The notes beneath the pieces are model-generated. The model was not told the origin of the DNA and did no database searches. It saw only the letters and a program-made list of their open reading frames with translations. Positions 8,083 to 17,214 of a stretch of 64,000 nucleotides of DNA are shown here, piece after piece. This DNA comes from Gemmatimonadaceae bacterium (GTDB lineage: Bacteria > Gemmatimonadota > Gemmatimonadetes > Gemmatimonadales > Gemmatimonadaceae). Within the stretch, counting starts at the first letter, position 1, and each line of letters starts with the position of its first letter. A program made the position numbers and the translations under genes. The DNA lies in NCBI GenBank assembly GCA_019752115.1, contig JAIEMN010000012.1:1-64000 (forward strand), given 5' to 3'.

Positions 8083-9274
8083 ACACGACCCGTTGGACAC
8101 CGCCTTGCCCCCCGATCTGGCGGAGATCGAACGCCTGCTCCGCGCACCGGCGGCTGCGCCGCCGCCCGCGCTCCTCTCGCGCATTGAAGCGTCGCGCGAC
8201 CTGGGGGTGGTCGTGGAGCGGATGATGCTGGCCGAAGAAGTCTTTGCGCAGCGCACGCGACAGCGGCGCCTTCTCATCAGCATGGCCTCGGCGGCGGTGC
8301 TGACGATCGGTGCGTTCGGCGCGTGGCGTGTGCTGGGGCCGCATGGGGCGCGATTTGGACCGACGGAGGAGCTGCGCGGGGCCAGCGCGGCACCGCCCGC
8401 CGCCGCAGCGCCGTCGACGGCGAGTGAGGTGTCACGCCTGCTGCAACCGTGGCCAAGCGTCGCGCATGCGCAGGCGCCGGCTCGCGGGGACGGGATCCGC
8501 GCACCGGGTGCGCCGCTCGAACCAAGTGCTCTGGCACGCGTCGCCGCCGCCTCTCGCATGTACCGGCGCATTCAACGGGCCGACAACGGACGGATCCTGA
8601 GTGACACGCGATTCGAGGTGCGCTTGGACTCGAGCGAGACCAATGGCACCGCCCGGTGGATCCTCACCACACGCATTCCAGACGACGCGGGTTCGGGGGC
8701 GATCGAAATCGACTCAATCGTGCTGGACCGACGGACACTGCTGCCGGTGCAGCGCCGACTGCATGGGCGAGGGTTCAACCGCTACTATCGGTTCACTCCG
8801 CTGCAGCTGGTCGGTACGGATACGCTCGCGGATCAGTTCTTCAACGCATCGCCACTCGCGGCGCAGCCGCTCGGGTTCTCGCCTGGCCCCCGATCGCTCT
8901 ACTGGTTTAAGGCGCTCAACCCCCGTGGCACCCTGGTGCTCTCCGAGGCACATCTGGCGCTGCTCATGCGAACCTACCCGTTGTGGGTCGGGTGGAGCAT
9001 GCCGATCGAGGTCCTGTCGTCGCTCCAAACGCGATACCGCGACGGCAGCACAGGGGCGATTCAACTGCGCGTCGCGTCGCTGGATACGTTGCCCACAAAC
9101 GACGGCCGCGTGCCAGCGTACCGGCTCGAGATCAATTATGGAGGACGTCGACCGGAGCTCTGGTGGATCGGCGCGGCGAACGGTGAGTTGCTGCGCACGT
9201 CGCGCATGACGCCGCCCGGGCCGGTCGTTACCGAGGTCACCTCGCTGGAATCGATCCAGCCTGTGCGCCGCTGA
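8075..9274 (+). CDS. Probable membrane anti-sigma factor with large extracytoplasmic domain
   Basis: A 399-residue protein with a cytoplasmic N-terminal part of about 68 residues, one membrane segment (LLISMASAAVLTIGAFGAW) and a roughly 300-residue outside domain. I do not recognise the outside domain; it is beta-rich, with RFEVRLD, YRLEINYGG and repeated short strands. The gene overlaps the ECF sigma gene by eight bases, so the two are translationally coupled. By position and topology it is most likely the anti-sigma factor, with the outer domain sensing or binding an envelope signal. No zinc-binding HxxxCxxC motif is seen in the N-terminal part. Confidence 0.55.
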   Translation: MSEHDPLDTALPPDLAEIERLLRAPAAAPPPALLSRIEASRDLGVVVERMMLAEEVFAQRTRQRRLLISMASAAVLTIGAFGAWRVLGPHGARFGPTEELRGASAAPPAAAAPSTASEVSRLLQPWPSVAHAQAPARGDGIRAPGAPLEPSALARVAAASRMYRRIQRADNGRILSDTRFEVRLDSSETNGTARWILTTRIPDDAGSGAIEIDSIVLDRRTLLPVQRRLHGRGFNRYYRFTPLQLVGTDTLADQFFNASPLAAQPLGFSPGPRSLYWFKALNPRGTLVLSEAHLALLMRTYPLWVGWSMPIEVLSSLQTRYRDGSTGAIQLRVASLDTLPTNDGRVPAYRLEINYGGRRPELWWIGAANGELLRTSRMTPPGPVVTEVTSLESIQPVRR

Positions 9275-9286
9275 GCGGCGGCACAG
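9261..9286. terminator. Hairpin at convergent gene ends
   Basis: An 11-bp stem (CTGTGCGCCGC with GCGGC and GCACAG, one bulged G) has the plus-strand stop codon TGA as its loop. It lies between the converging anti-sigma-like gene and hyuB. There is no T-tract, so termination is tentative. Confidence 0.35.
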
Positions 9287-9292
9287 CACGCG

Positions 9293-10867
9293 CTACGCCG
9301 CGCCCCACCCGCCGCCGCCCGGCGTCTCGATCGTCAGCACATCCCCCGGCGCCATGGGCAGGCGCGTCTTCGCGGGCAGCAGCGCCCCATTGAGCAGGTT
9401 GCGCCCCGGCGCGCCGTCACCGCCACCGTTGGCCCCCGGTGGCGCCATCGTGCGCCGTTCGGTGAGCAGCGTGGCCGTGCACGGCACGAGCGCCTGATAG
9501 CGGCGCACCACGCCATCGCCGCCGCGATGCGTACCGACGCCACCGGTGCCGCGACGCACACTGTACTCGGTGATGCGCAGCGGATACGCTCGCTCCAAAC
9601 TTTCCACCGGCGTGTTGCGCGTGTTGCTCATCCCCACATGCACCGCATCCGGGCCGGGCCCGCGCGCGCTCGCGCCCTGGCCGCCACCGAGCGTTTCGTA
9701 AAAGCTCCAGCCGGGCGCACCGAGCGTGACGTTGTTCATGGTGCCCTGCCCGGCCGCTGGAATCACGAGGTCGCTGTGGCCGGCCCGCGCGGCCGCCTGC
9801 GCCAACGCGGCAAACACCACGTCGGTGATGCGGTTCGACAGCTCCACGTTGCCCGCCGCCACGGCACTCGGCCGCTTGGCATTGGCCACGCAATCGTCGG
9901 GGATGATCATCTGCAACGCGCGCGCGACTCCGTCGTTGACCGGCACATCGTCGTCGCAGAGCACGCGCAACACGAACACCGCCGCCGCCCGCGCTACGGC
10001 GGGCGGCGCATTCACGTTCCCACGCACCGCGCCACTGGTGCCGGTGAGATCGAGGTGCAGCGTCTTGTCGGCAATGCGTGCCTGCACCACCACTGGGATG
10101 GGCGCGTCCACCACGCCGTCACCTTCCAGCGCGTCGGCGGCCGACCCTTCGGCGCCTTCTAAAAGCGCGAGGCGCGCCCGCACGCGCCGCTCGGTGTAGT
10201 CGAGCAACGCATCCACCGCCGCGCCGAGCGTCTCGGCGCCCATGCGCCGATAGAGCTGCTGCCAGCCGCGCGCGCCGGAGGCGCAGGCCGCCCGCTGCGC
10301 GCGCAGGTCCCCTTCGCGCTCTCCGGGCGTGCGGACGTTGGCGAGCACCAGCCGCATCACATCGTCGTTCGGACCGGCCGCTGTTTCGAGACGCACCGGC
10401 GGCACGATGATCCCTTCCTGAAAGAGCTCCGTCGCGCCGAAGGGCATCGAGCCAGGGCTCATGCCTCCCACATCTGCGTGATGCGCGCGAACCGCGGCGT
10501 AGCCGATGATCTGCGAGGCGTCATCGGGGTGCGCGATGACCTCCACCATCGTGAGGTCCGGCAGATGCGACCCACCGGCGGACGGATCGTTCAGCAGGAA
10601 TACATCGCCCGCACGCACCCCAACGGCCCGCACCGCGGCGACGCTCTCCGGCATCGCACCCAGATGCACCGGAATGTGTGCGGCCTGCGCGACCATCCGC
10701 CCGGCGGCGTCGAAGATCGCACAGCTGGCGTCACGCCGCTCGCGGATGTTGGGCGAGATACTGCTGCGCTCGAGCAACCCGCCCATCTCCTCGGCGAGCA
10801 TCGCGACGCCCTGCGAAAACACGCTGAGTTCCAGCGCATCAAACGCCGGCGTTGGCAGCGCGCTCAC
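9293..10867 (-). CDS. hyuB: Hydantoinase B/oxoprolinase family subunit
   Basis: Beta subunit of an ATP-dependent amidohydrolase of the N-methylhydantoinase/5-oxoprolinase/acetone carboxylase group. The 524-residue product shows family segments: RRDASCAIFDAAGRMVAQAAHIPVH (read in part), HLPDLTMVEV, PGSMPFGATELFQEG, and a Gly-rich C-terminus (TPGGGGW). The start is the GTG at 10867, whose GTGA overlaps the upstream stop. The ATP-binding partner hyuA lies upstream, separated by a uracil-DNA-glycosylase-like gene, and all three overlap by four bases. The true substrate (hydantoin, oxoproline or other lactam) cannot be read from sequence. Confidence 0.88.
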   Translation of the reverse strand: MSALPTPAFDALELSVFSQGVAMLAEEMGGLLERSSISPNIRERRDASCAIFDAAGRMVAQAAHIPVHLGAMPESVAAVRAVGVRAGDVFLLNDPSAGGSHLPDLTMVEVIAHPDDASQIIGYAAVRAHHADVGGMSPGSMPFGATELFQEGIIVPPVRLETAAGPNDDVMRLVLANVRTPGEREGDLRAQRAACASGARGWQQLYRRMGAETLGAAVDALLDYTERRVRARLALLEGAEGSAADALEGDGVVDAPIPVVVQARIADKTLHLDLTGTSGAVRGNVNAPPAVARAAAVFVLRVLCDDDVPVNDGVARALQMIIPDDCVANAKRPSAVAAGNVELSNRITDVVFAALAQAAARAGHSDLVIPAAGQGTMNNVTLGAPGWSFYETLGGGQGASARGPGPDAVHVGMSNTRNTPVESLERAYPLRITEYSVRRGTGGVGTHRGGDGVVRRYQALVPCTATLLTERRTMAPPGANGGGDGAPGRNLLNGALLPAKTRLPMAPGDVLTIETPGGGGWGAA

Positions 10868-11568
10868 GGTGCCGACTCCGGCGCGTACTTCACGCCCGGG
10901 GGCGTCGGAAACCCCGCCTGAAAGAGCGTGAACTGGCAGCGCACCATCCATGCCTCCTGCAGATCGCTCATCTTCGCGCCCTTGCCCCGATTGGGCGCCA
11001 TGGACAGCAGCCCCTGCGCCGACGGATGCGGCAGCGACCGCCGCACCAACTCGGGCATCGGATGCTTCTTGAAAAACACGTCCATGGTGCGGGTCGCCAC
11101 GCGACCCAGCGTGACCACGCCCTTGAGCCCGTTCGCCCTGAGCTGCGTGATGTCGCGCATGATTCGCGCGAAGTTCGCCGCACTCTCGAGCTCCGTGCGC
11201 ACGGGCGCGCGGAAGCTCGCGCCATCGTCGGTGGGGCAGCGATCGAACGCGTTGGTGAGCGCCACGCCGTGCACTTCAGGGAAGAATCCCTCGGCCGTCA
11301 GCTTCCCCCCATCCCATTCCACGTTGGCGACACCCGCCGGCAGCGTGGCCGCGCCAATGCGTTCGAACACCGTGTAGAGATGTCGACCGGCCGCATCACC
11401 GAAGAACGGGAAGCCGCTCTTGTCGGCCCCGCGCGGCCCCGGCGCTTCTCCCAGCACGAGTACGTGAGTCGGACCATCGAGGGGCATGAGCAGCGGGACC
11501 GGTGTCCCCAGAATGCGACCCACCGGCGCGCTGCTTCCCATCCGAGACAACAGTTCGCGAGGACTCAT
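10864..11568 (-). CDS. Uracil-DNA glycosylase superfamily protein
   Basis: A 234-residue protein with the motifs of family 4/5-like uracil-DNA glycosylases: GEAPGPRGADKSGFPFFG (motif 1, GEAPG...G.PF.G.AG), a TNAFDRCP segment, and LPHPSA near the C-terminus (the HPS motif 2). It lacks an obvious four-Cys Fe-S cluster, as only one or two Cys are present, so it differs from classical thermostable UDGs. It is embedded between hyuA and hyuB with four-base overlaps on both sides (ATGA upstream, GTGA downstream). Enzymatic activity on uracil is an inference from motifs. Confidence 0.7.
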   Translation of the reverse strand: MSPRELLSRMGSSAPVGRILGTPVPLLMPLDGPTHVLVLGEAPGPRGADKSGFPFFGDAAGRHLYTVFERIGAATLPAGVANVEWDGGKLTAEGFFPEVHGVALTNAFDRCPTDDGASFRAPVRTELESAANFARIMRDITQLRANGLKGVVTLGRVATRTMDVFFKKHPMPELVRRSLPHPSAQGLLSMAPNRGKGAKMSDLQEAWMVRCQFTLFQAGFPTPPGVKYAPESAP

Positions 11569-13520
11569 GCGAGCTCCATCATCCAGCCACCGATCGGCAA
11601 GGCACGCGCCGTCCAGCCGTGGGCGACACGCATCGTCGCATCCGGGAGACGCACCACGGCGTTGCCCGTAATCGTCCGCGTCATGGCGCGACCATCGTCT
11701 TCATCCAGAGGAAGCTCGCCGCCGCGTTCAGGGCGCGCCAGATTCACACGCCACGGATCACTACTGAGCGTGGTGCGCGCGCTGATGAACTCGACCGGCC
11801 GGTCGAGCGTGAAGCCGGCGCGCACCTCGTGGCGGGCCACAAATCGCGCCGCGATGTCCGAAACCTTCTCGCCTGGCGTGACCGGCACATCCAGCTCATA
11901 GCCCTGCCCCACATAGCGCGCGCGCAGCCACCAGCGTGGCGTGAACTGCGGTTCGCCGCGCGCCAACGCATTGGCGGTATCGGTGAGGAGCGTGGCGAGC
12001 GCTTCATCGCTCATGGCCTCGGCCGTGGTTACGCAGCTTTGCAACTGCTCACGGCGCTCGGGGGCCAGGGCGAGGCCCAGCGCACTCAGCACGCCGGCAT
12101 GCGGTGGGACCACGACGCTACGCATGCCCAGCCGTTCCGCGAGCCCGCAGGCGTGCAACGGGCCACCACCGCCGAAGGCGATGAGCGGAATGCCGCGAGG
12201 ATCAATACCGCGCTCCACGCTCACGCGTCGCAGCGCGCGCGCCATGGTGGCGTCGGCCGTGGCGATGATCGCCTCGGCGGCGCGCTCCACGCTCACGCCA
12301 AGCGGCTCGGCGATGCGCGCCACCGCCTCGCGGGCCAGCTCGCGACTGATCGTCACTCCCCCACTCCACGATCCCGCGGCGATCGTGCCGAGCACGACGT
12401 GCGCATCGGTCACGGTCGCCTGCACGCCGCCGCGGCCGTAGGCCGCGGGCCCGGGTGCCGCGCCGGCGCTCTCCGGGCCAGCGCGCAGGGCGCCACCATC
12501 GTCGAGCCACGCCAGACTGCCACCGCCCGCCGCCACCGCCTCGACCAGCACACGCGGCAGCGCGATGGGAATGCCGGCGACGCCACCGCCACGCTCCACG
12601 AGCGGTTCGCCGTCGTCGATCAGCCCCACGTCGGCACTGGTGCCCCCGATGTCGATGGTGAGCGCCCGCGGAATGCCGAGCGCGCGGGCAATCGCGTCTG
12701 CTCCGGTCACCCCCCCGGCGGGACCGGAGAGCGCGAGCGCCGCGGCGTGCGTGGCGGCATCCGCACCCGAAAGCGTCCCGCCCGCCGACGTCATGACGCG
12801 CGGCGCCGGATAGCCCGACTCGGCGAGGCGCCCCGACAGGCCCGCGAGATAGCGCCGTACACTGGGGCGGGCATACGCCTCGGCCACCGTGGTCGCCATG
12901 CGCTCGTACTCACGGATCTCGGGGAGTACCTCGTGCGAGGTGATCACATCGGTCTCGAGCCCACGCGCGGCAACGGCGGTGCGTAGTGCGGCGGCGAGCT
13001 GCCGCTCATGTTCCGGCGCGCCGTACGCATGCAGCAGTGTGATGGCCACCGTATCCGGTTCCATCGCGAGCACGGCCTCCACCACCGCCTGCGCGGCGTC
13101 GGTCGTGAGCGCCTGCAGCACCCCTTCGGGCACGATGCGCTCGGGGACCGGCACCACGCGATCGGCCGGCACGAGCGGCGCCGGATGCTGCTGCGTGAGA
13201 TCGTACAGCCCGGCCCGCTCCTGCCGGCGAAGCTCCAGCACGTCGGTGAACCCCTGCGTGGCGCACGCGACCACGCGGGCGCCGCGCCGCTCGAGCAGCA
13301 GGTTGGTGACCACCGTGGTGCCATGGGCAATGTGCGCCACCGCGGGCGGGGCGATGCCCGAGACTTCGAGCGCCTGAATGACCCCCTGCGCCCGATCGGC
13401 GGGCACACTGAGCACCTTGGACGTGGAGATGGTGCCGTCTTCGTGCAGCGCCGCCAGGTCGGTGAAGGTGCCGCCGACGTCGATCCCGATGGCGACGCGC
13501 CCCTGCGCGCGCGGACTCAT
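11565..13520 (-). CDS. hyuA: Hydantoinase/oxoprolinase family ATP-binding subunit
   Basis: Alpha subunit of an ATP-dependent lactam amidohydrolase. The 651-residue product has an actin-like ATPase core: IGIDVGGTFTDLA at the N-terminus, HGTTVVTNLLLER, LTIDIGGTSADVGLI in the middle, and FGGGGPLHACGLAE near residue 500. The start is the ATG at 13520, whose ATGA overlaps the stop of the preceding gene. The longer open frame upstream of it is in the wrong frame of that gene. It is coupled to the UDG-like gene and then hyuB. Confidence 0.9.
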   Translation of the reverse strand: MSPRAQGRVAIGIDVGGTFTDLAALHEDGTISTSKVLSVPADRAQGVIQALEVSGIAPPAVAHIAHGTTVVTNLLLERRGARVVACATQGFTDVLELRRQERAGLYDLTQQHPAPLVPADRVVPVPERIVPEGVLQALTTDAAQAVVEAVLAMEPDTVAITLLHAYGAPEHERQLAAALRTAVAARGLETDVITSHEVLPEIREYERMATTVAEAYARPSVRRYLAGLSGRLAESGYPAPRVMTSAGGTLSGADAATHAAALALSGPAGGVTGADAIARALGIPRALTIDIGGTSADVGLIDDGEPLVERGGGVAGIPIALPRVLVEAVAAGGGSLAWLDDGGALRAGPESAGAAPGPAAYGRGGVQATVTDAHVVLGTIAAGSWSGGVTISRELAREAVARIAEPLGVSVERAAEAIIATADATMARALRRVSVERGIDPRGIPLIAFGGGGPLHACGLAERLGMRSVVVPPHAGVLSALGLALAPERREQLQSCVTTAEAMSDEALATLLTDTANALARGEPQFTPRWWLRARYVGQGYELDVPVTPGEKVSDIAARFVARHEVRAGFTLDRPVEFISARTTLSSDPWRVNLARPERGGELPLDEDDGRAMTRTITGNAVVRLPDATMRVAHGWTARALPIGGWMMELA

Positions 13521-14821
13521 ACGCGCCCCGGGCCCGACCGCGGCGGCAGCGCGGCATATCCCAGCGCGACGGTGACGGGGGCCATGAACATCCAGACGAC
13601 GTCGTTGTGCTGATGGAAGAGCATCGGCAGATGCTGCGCGAGCAGGCCAACGAACGCGATCACCGCCGACAGCATCGCGAGCCATGTCGCGGCACGTCCC
13701 GCGCGCGAGGATCGCCCACGCGCCCACCAGAGCAGCCCCGTGAGGAGCAGCAGCGGCTGCACCTGAAAGAGCGAGAGATTGCTCCCCATATACGGTGCGT
13801 GCTTGGTTACCGTGCCGGCGAGCAACAGGGCCATGCCGAGGATCCCACCGACGACATACCACAGCGTCCCGAACGCGGTGACTACGCCGCGCGCCCCGAG
13901 GCGGCGCTCGGCGAAGAACACCGCCAGCGCCAGCACGAGACCGGCAATCAGCGCGCGCCAGCGCCACTGGGGCGGCTCACGCAGCAGCGGCGTACGTGAG
14001 GCGGCGGCAAAGAGCACCGTGTCCTGCGCAATGAGCTTCGTGCCGTCGCGCAGGGTGACGCCGGCAAAATCGGTGGCGAGCCGCTCCGGCAGAAAGTCCG
14101 ACTGCCACTTGCTCAGATGCCGGTCGGCCTGCTGGCCGAGGGCCACTTCGATCCCGGCATAGATCGGGAGGTTGTCGCCGGTGATGCGCGCCGTCTCGCC
14201 GCGCCACGTGTAGTGCGTCTCCGCCGTGTCGAGTACCGGCTTGAGCGCGCCACCCAACGCCCAGTCGATCGCATCGCGCACGCGGGTCGAGCAATTGTCG
14301 TTGTAGTAGTCGTAGCGGTAGTACTTGTTGTCTTCCTGCACGTTCCAGAGCAGGAACTCCTGCAGGGCACCCTTCTGCGTATTCGTCAGTGACAGCACCT
14401 GCTTGCGGATGGAGCGATTCTGCCCCTGATACGCCGCATTGAAGGCGAAGGTGCGATAGCCCTCCATCCAATAGCGCGTGTCGCCCGTCAGAAAGCGCCC
14501 GAGGAAGTTCGGCTGATTGAAGTCGAACATCCCCCAATTGAACGCCACATCCTCGCCGGTCGACGCGTCAGCCATCGCGAGCGCGATGTGCCCGAAGCGC
14601 TCGAACACCTCGTCGCCCGGGCCGTAGGTATAGATCGCAAACGTGAGCGATTTGCCGCGTTCGGCGCGCGCGCTATCCAGCGCGGGCGACGTGCCGGGCG
14701 CGGGCGGCCGTGGCGTGCGCGGCACGTTGTCCGGGACCTGCGCCACCAACGCACTCGCGAGCAACACGAGTGGCGCGACCGTGCGCGCCAGAGTAGCCCC
14801 CACCGCACGCCAGTGGGCCAT
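13517..14821 (-). CDS. DUF4105 (Lnb N-terminal-type) membrane protein
   Basis: A 434-residue envelope protein. A signal segment is followed by a periplasmic domain with FGHIALAM (His78) and YNDNCSTRVRD (Cys177). These form the Cys-His pair of this NlpC/P60-like family, now named Lnb N-terminal periplasmic domain because some members have been linked to lipoprotein N-acylation. The C-terminal 140 residues form about four or five membrane helices. Lipoprotein acylation here is family-based inference, not something the sequence proves. It overlaps hyuA by four bases and the upstream oxidoreductase gene by one base (TGATG). Confidence 0.72.
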   Translation of the reverse strand: MAHWRAVGATLARTVAPLVLLASALVAQVPDNVPRTPRPPAPGTSPALDSARAERGKSLTFAIYTYGPGDEVFERFGHIALAMADASTGEDVAFNWGMFDFNQPNFLGRFLTGDTRYWMEGYRTFAFNAAYQGQNRSIRKQVLSLTNTQKGALQEFLLWNVQEDNKYYRYDYYNDNCSTRVRDAIDWALGGALKPVLDTAETHYTWRGETARITGDNLPIYAGIEVALGQQADRHLSKWQSDFLPERLATDFAGVTLRDGTKLIAQDTVLFAAASRTPLLREPPQWRWRALIAGLVLALAVFFAERRLGARGVVTAFGTLWYVVGGILGMALLLAGTVTKHAPYMGSNLSLFQVQPLLLLTGLLWWARGRSSRAGRAATWLAMLSAVIAFVGLLAQHLPMLFHQHNDVVWMFMAPVTVALGYAALPPRSGPGRV

Positions 14822-15825
14822 CAGAAGCGGATCTCTTTCCCGTCGTCCGCGGCCTTGTAGATGGCTTCCACCACCTTCTGCAGCTGCACCTGCTCCGACG
14901 GCAGCTCATAGGGCACCGTGCCGTTGATCATCGCCAGGAAGTGCGCGAGCTCGGCGCGATAGCTCTGCTGGAAGGCGCTCTCGCGCGACGCGGCCCCGGT
15001 GGGGGACACATCCACCGCGCGGCCATTCAGGTCCTTGATGACGCGCAGCGGCGAGAGACGGGCCGACCCGCGGGTGGCGTGCACCTCGAACCACCAGCGG
15101 TCTTCGTCATTCACGTAGCTCGACGACACATCGATGTTCACGATCAGCCCGTTCGCGCACTCGAGGAAGATCTGCATCGCATCTTCCACAGCGCTCGCCC
15201 CGCGCCCGCGCCGCATGCTCGACACCACACGCACCGGCTCCGGTTCCCCGGTGAGCCACATCGCGAGGTCCATGAGCGGGAAGCCGTGCTCGAGGAACAC
15301 GCCGCCACCCGACTCCGCACGGCGCAGCCGCCAGCCGTCGGCGTTCTTCTTGACCTGCAGCGAGCCGGCGCGGATGCTCGTCACCTGGCCCAGCTCCCCG
15401 TTGCGGATGAACTGCCCGAGTGCCTGCACATCGGTGCGGAACCGATGGTTGTGCCCCACGGCCAGCACGCGTTCCGACTTTTCCGACGCCGCGAGGCAGC
15501 GCTCGATGCCGCGCGCCGACAGCGACAGCGGCCGCTCGCAGAGCACGTGCAGCTTCTTGCGCAGGGCGCTCAGGACGTGCGGCTCGTGCAGGTGATTCGG
15601 CGTGGCGATCACCACCGCGTCGAGCTCATCGCTGTCGAGCAGCTCTTCGAAGTCGGTAAAGACGTCGGGCACGCCGAAGCGATCAGCCAACGCACGGGCT
15701 TTCGCCGCGTCGTTGTCGCAGAGCGCCACGAGCTTGGCCCCGCGCATCTTCGCGAGGACGGGGATGTGCGTCAGCTGGGCGATGGCACCCATACCGACGA
15801 CGGCAATGCGCACGTCGTCCTTCAT
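14821..15825 (-). CDS. Gfo/Idh/MocA family oxidoreductase
   Basis: NAD(P)-dependent oxidoreductase of 334 residues, probably acting on a sugar or cyclitol. The N-terminal Rossmann fold has VVGMGAIAQLTHIPVL, followed by the family's VIATPNHLHEPHV and a CERPLSLSARG segment. That segment matches the usual E-K-P motif but with Arg in place of the expected Lys (CEKP becomes CERP). This Lys often contributes to catalysis, so the change is worth noting. The substrate is unknown. It follows the SpoIID gene by 23 bases and overlaps the Lnb-type gene by one base. Confidence 0.85.
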   Translation of the reverse strand: MKDDVRIAVVGMGAIAQLTHIPVLAKMRGAKLVALCDNDAAKARALADRFGVPDVFTDFEELLDSDELDAVVIATPNHLHEPHVLSALRKKLHVLCERPLSLSARGIERCLAASEKSERVLAVGHNHRFRTDVQALGQFIRNGELGQVTSIRAGSLQVKKNADGWRLRRAESGGGVFLEHGFPLMDLAMWLTGEPEPVRVVSSMRRGRGASAVEDAMQIFLECANGLIVNIDVSSSYVNDEDRWWFEVHATRGSARLSPLRVIKDLNGRAVDVSPTGAASRESAFQQSYRAELAHFLAMINGTVPYELPSEQVQLQKVVEAIYKAADDGKEIRF

Positions 15826-15848
15826 TCACGCCTCCGAGGGAAAACAGG

Positions 15849-17201
15849 TCAGTCGGCGAAGCCGACGACGGTCCCCGGATAGTAATGGCGCAGGATCGTG
15901 CGGGCATCCGCCCCGGCCCGCGCCCGGCCGATGGCTCCCCACTGACACATCCCCACTCCGTGGCCGTTGCCGACACCGCGCAGCGTGAGCCCCGTCAGGG
16001 CGCCACGGCTGCGCGTTTCGCGCTCCACGGAAAAATACGTGCTGGGCAGCATGGCGCCACGCGCATCCCGGAGCACGTAGCGGATATCGCGGGCACTCAC
16101 GGCGATGTCGCCACGGTCGGTGGCGATGACCAGCGCCGCGGCCCGGCCGCTCGGCGTCCGCTCGGGGATCCGCACGCCGGTCACGGTGACCGGGCGCGGA
16201 TCACGCGACCCATTCGCCTGTAGGGCACGCCGCGCTGCCTCGGTCAGCAGCCCGGCGTCGAACTCCTGCGTCCAGCTGTTCCGAGACGAGAGGTCGCAGT
16301 ACGGCTTGCCCGTGCGCGGATCGGTGTCGTCTTCGGGGTGGAGGTAGGGCTCCTCCTTCGCGTCGCGCCAGGCCTCCTTGGGACCGGCGGTCTTGCCGCC
16401 ACACGACGAGAAGTAGGGCGCGTCCACCAGGAGCCCGCCAAAGCGCAGCACGAGCCCCTCCGTGGCCTGCACCGCGCCATCTACGACCGGATGCTCTGCG
16501 TCCACCCCACCGTACACCTGGCTGGTGACGCTGGCGGTGACGTGCCACCCGCTGGCGGGCACGACCGCCTCGCTCGCGGGCACGCGGATATACGTGTAGC
16601 TGCGGGCGGCGATGGCCTGCGCCTCGAGCGCCGCCTGATCGAGCGGATTGCGCGTCCCCAGCTCGAGTGGCACCACCCCGCGGAGGTACGATTCCACCGG
16701 CAGCCGATTCACCACCAGGATGCCGCTGTCCGTCGCCGTGAAGACCAGCTCCCCGCGATACCGCTTGCCGTTGTAGCGGAGAAAGCTGTCCCCATCGGAC
16801 GGGCGGGCCACGAAGGGGCCGGGTCGCCACGGCGTGGCATCGTCGCCGTCACCGGCGATGCGCAGCGACGCCCCGCGCTGCTCGACGCGCCAGCGCTCCC
16901 CGCCCGCGCCGCGCACGAAGCCGGCGCGACCACCGTCTTCGTCGATCTTCCAGCGGCCCGTCGCCGTCACCGGCGCGACGGGTGCCTTGCCCTCGAGGGC
17001 GACCAACACCTGACGATCACGGGCCAGATGCCCGTTGGCTTCGCCGCGCACCACCGGCGCGGGGGCCGGCGGCGTGCCGCCAATCGGCTGCAACGACGGC
17101 GCGCAGGCCCACGAGGCCCCGGCCAGCACCACGAGCGCGCCGAACAGCCCCGGTGCCACGTGGCGGTGCCACGTGGGGGCCGATGTCGCGGCGCGCGTCA
17201 T
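15849..17201 (-). CDS. SpoIID/LytB domain protein
   Basis: A 450-residue exported protein with the SpoIID domain, known in Bacillus as a lytic transglycosylase that trims denuded glycan strands. It shows the characteristic VESYLRGVVPLELG and YLHPEDD regions and the C-terminal signature GHGVGMCQWGAIGRA. Here Cys stands where Ser is usual (GMSQWGA). The N-terminus has a hydrophobic segment ending in SWACAP, a weak lipobox candidate. Sporulation itself is not implied; such proteins occur in non-sporulating bacteria. The gene is 13 bases downstream of hemL. Confidence 0.85.
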   Translation of the reverse strand: MTRAATSAPTWHRHVAPGLFGALVVLAGASWACAPSLQPIGGTPPAPAPVVRGEANGHLARDRQVLVALEGKAPVAPVTATGRWKIDEDGGRAGFVRGAGGERWRVEQRGASLRIAGDGDDATPWRPGPFVARPSDGDSFLRYNGKRYRGELVFTATDSGILVVNRLPVESYLRGVVPLELGTRNPLDQAALEAQAIAARSYTYIRVPASEAVVPASGWHVTASVTSQVYGGVDAEHPVVDGAVQATEGLVLRFGGLLVDAPYFSSCGGKTAGPKEAWRDAKEEPYLHPEDDTDPRTGKPYCDLSSRNSWTQEFDAGLLTEAARRALQANGSRDPRPVTVTGVRIPERTPSGRAAALVIATDRGDIAVSARDIRYVLRDARGAMLPSTYFSVERETRSRGALTGLTLRGVGNGHGVGMCQWGAIGRARAGADARTILRHYYPGTVVGFAD

Positions 17202-17214
17202 GGGGCGTGCACCC

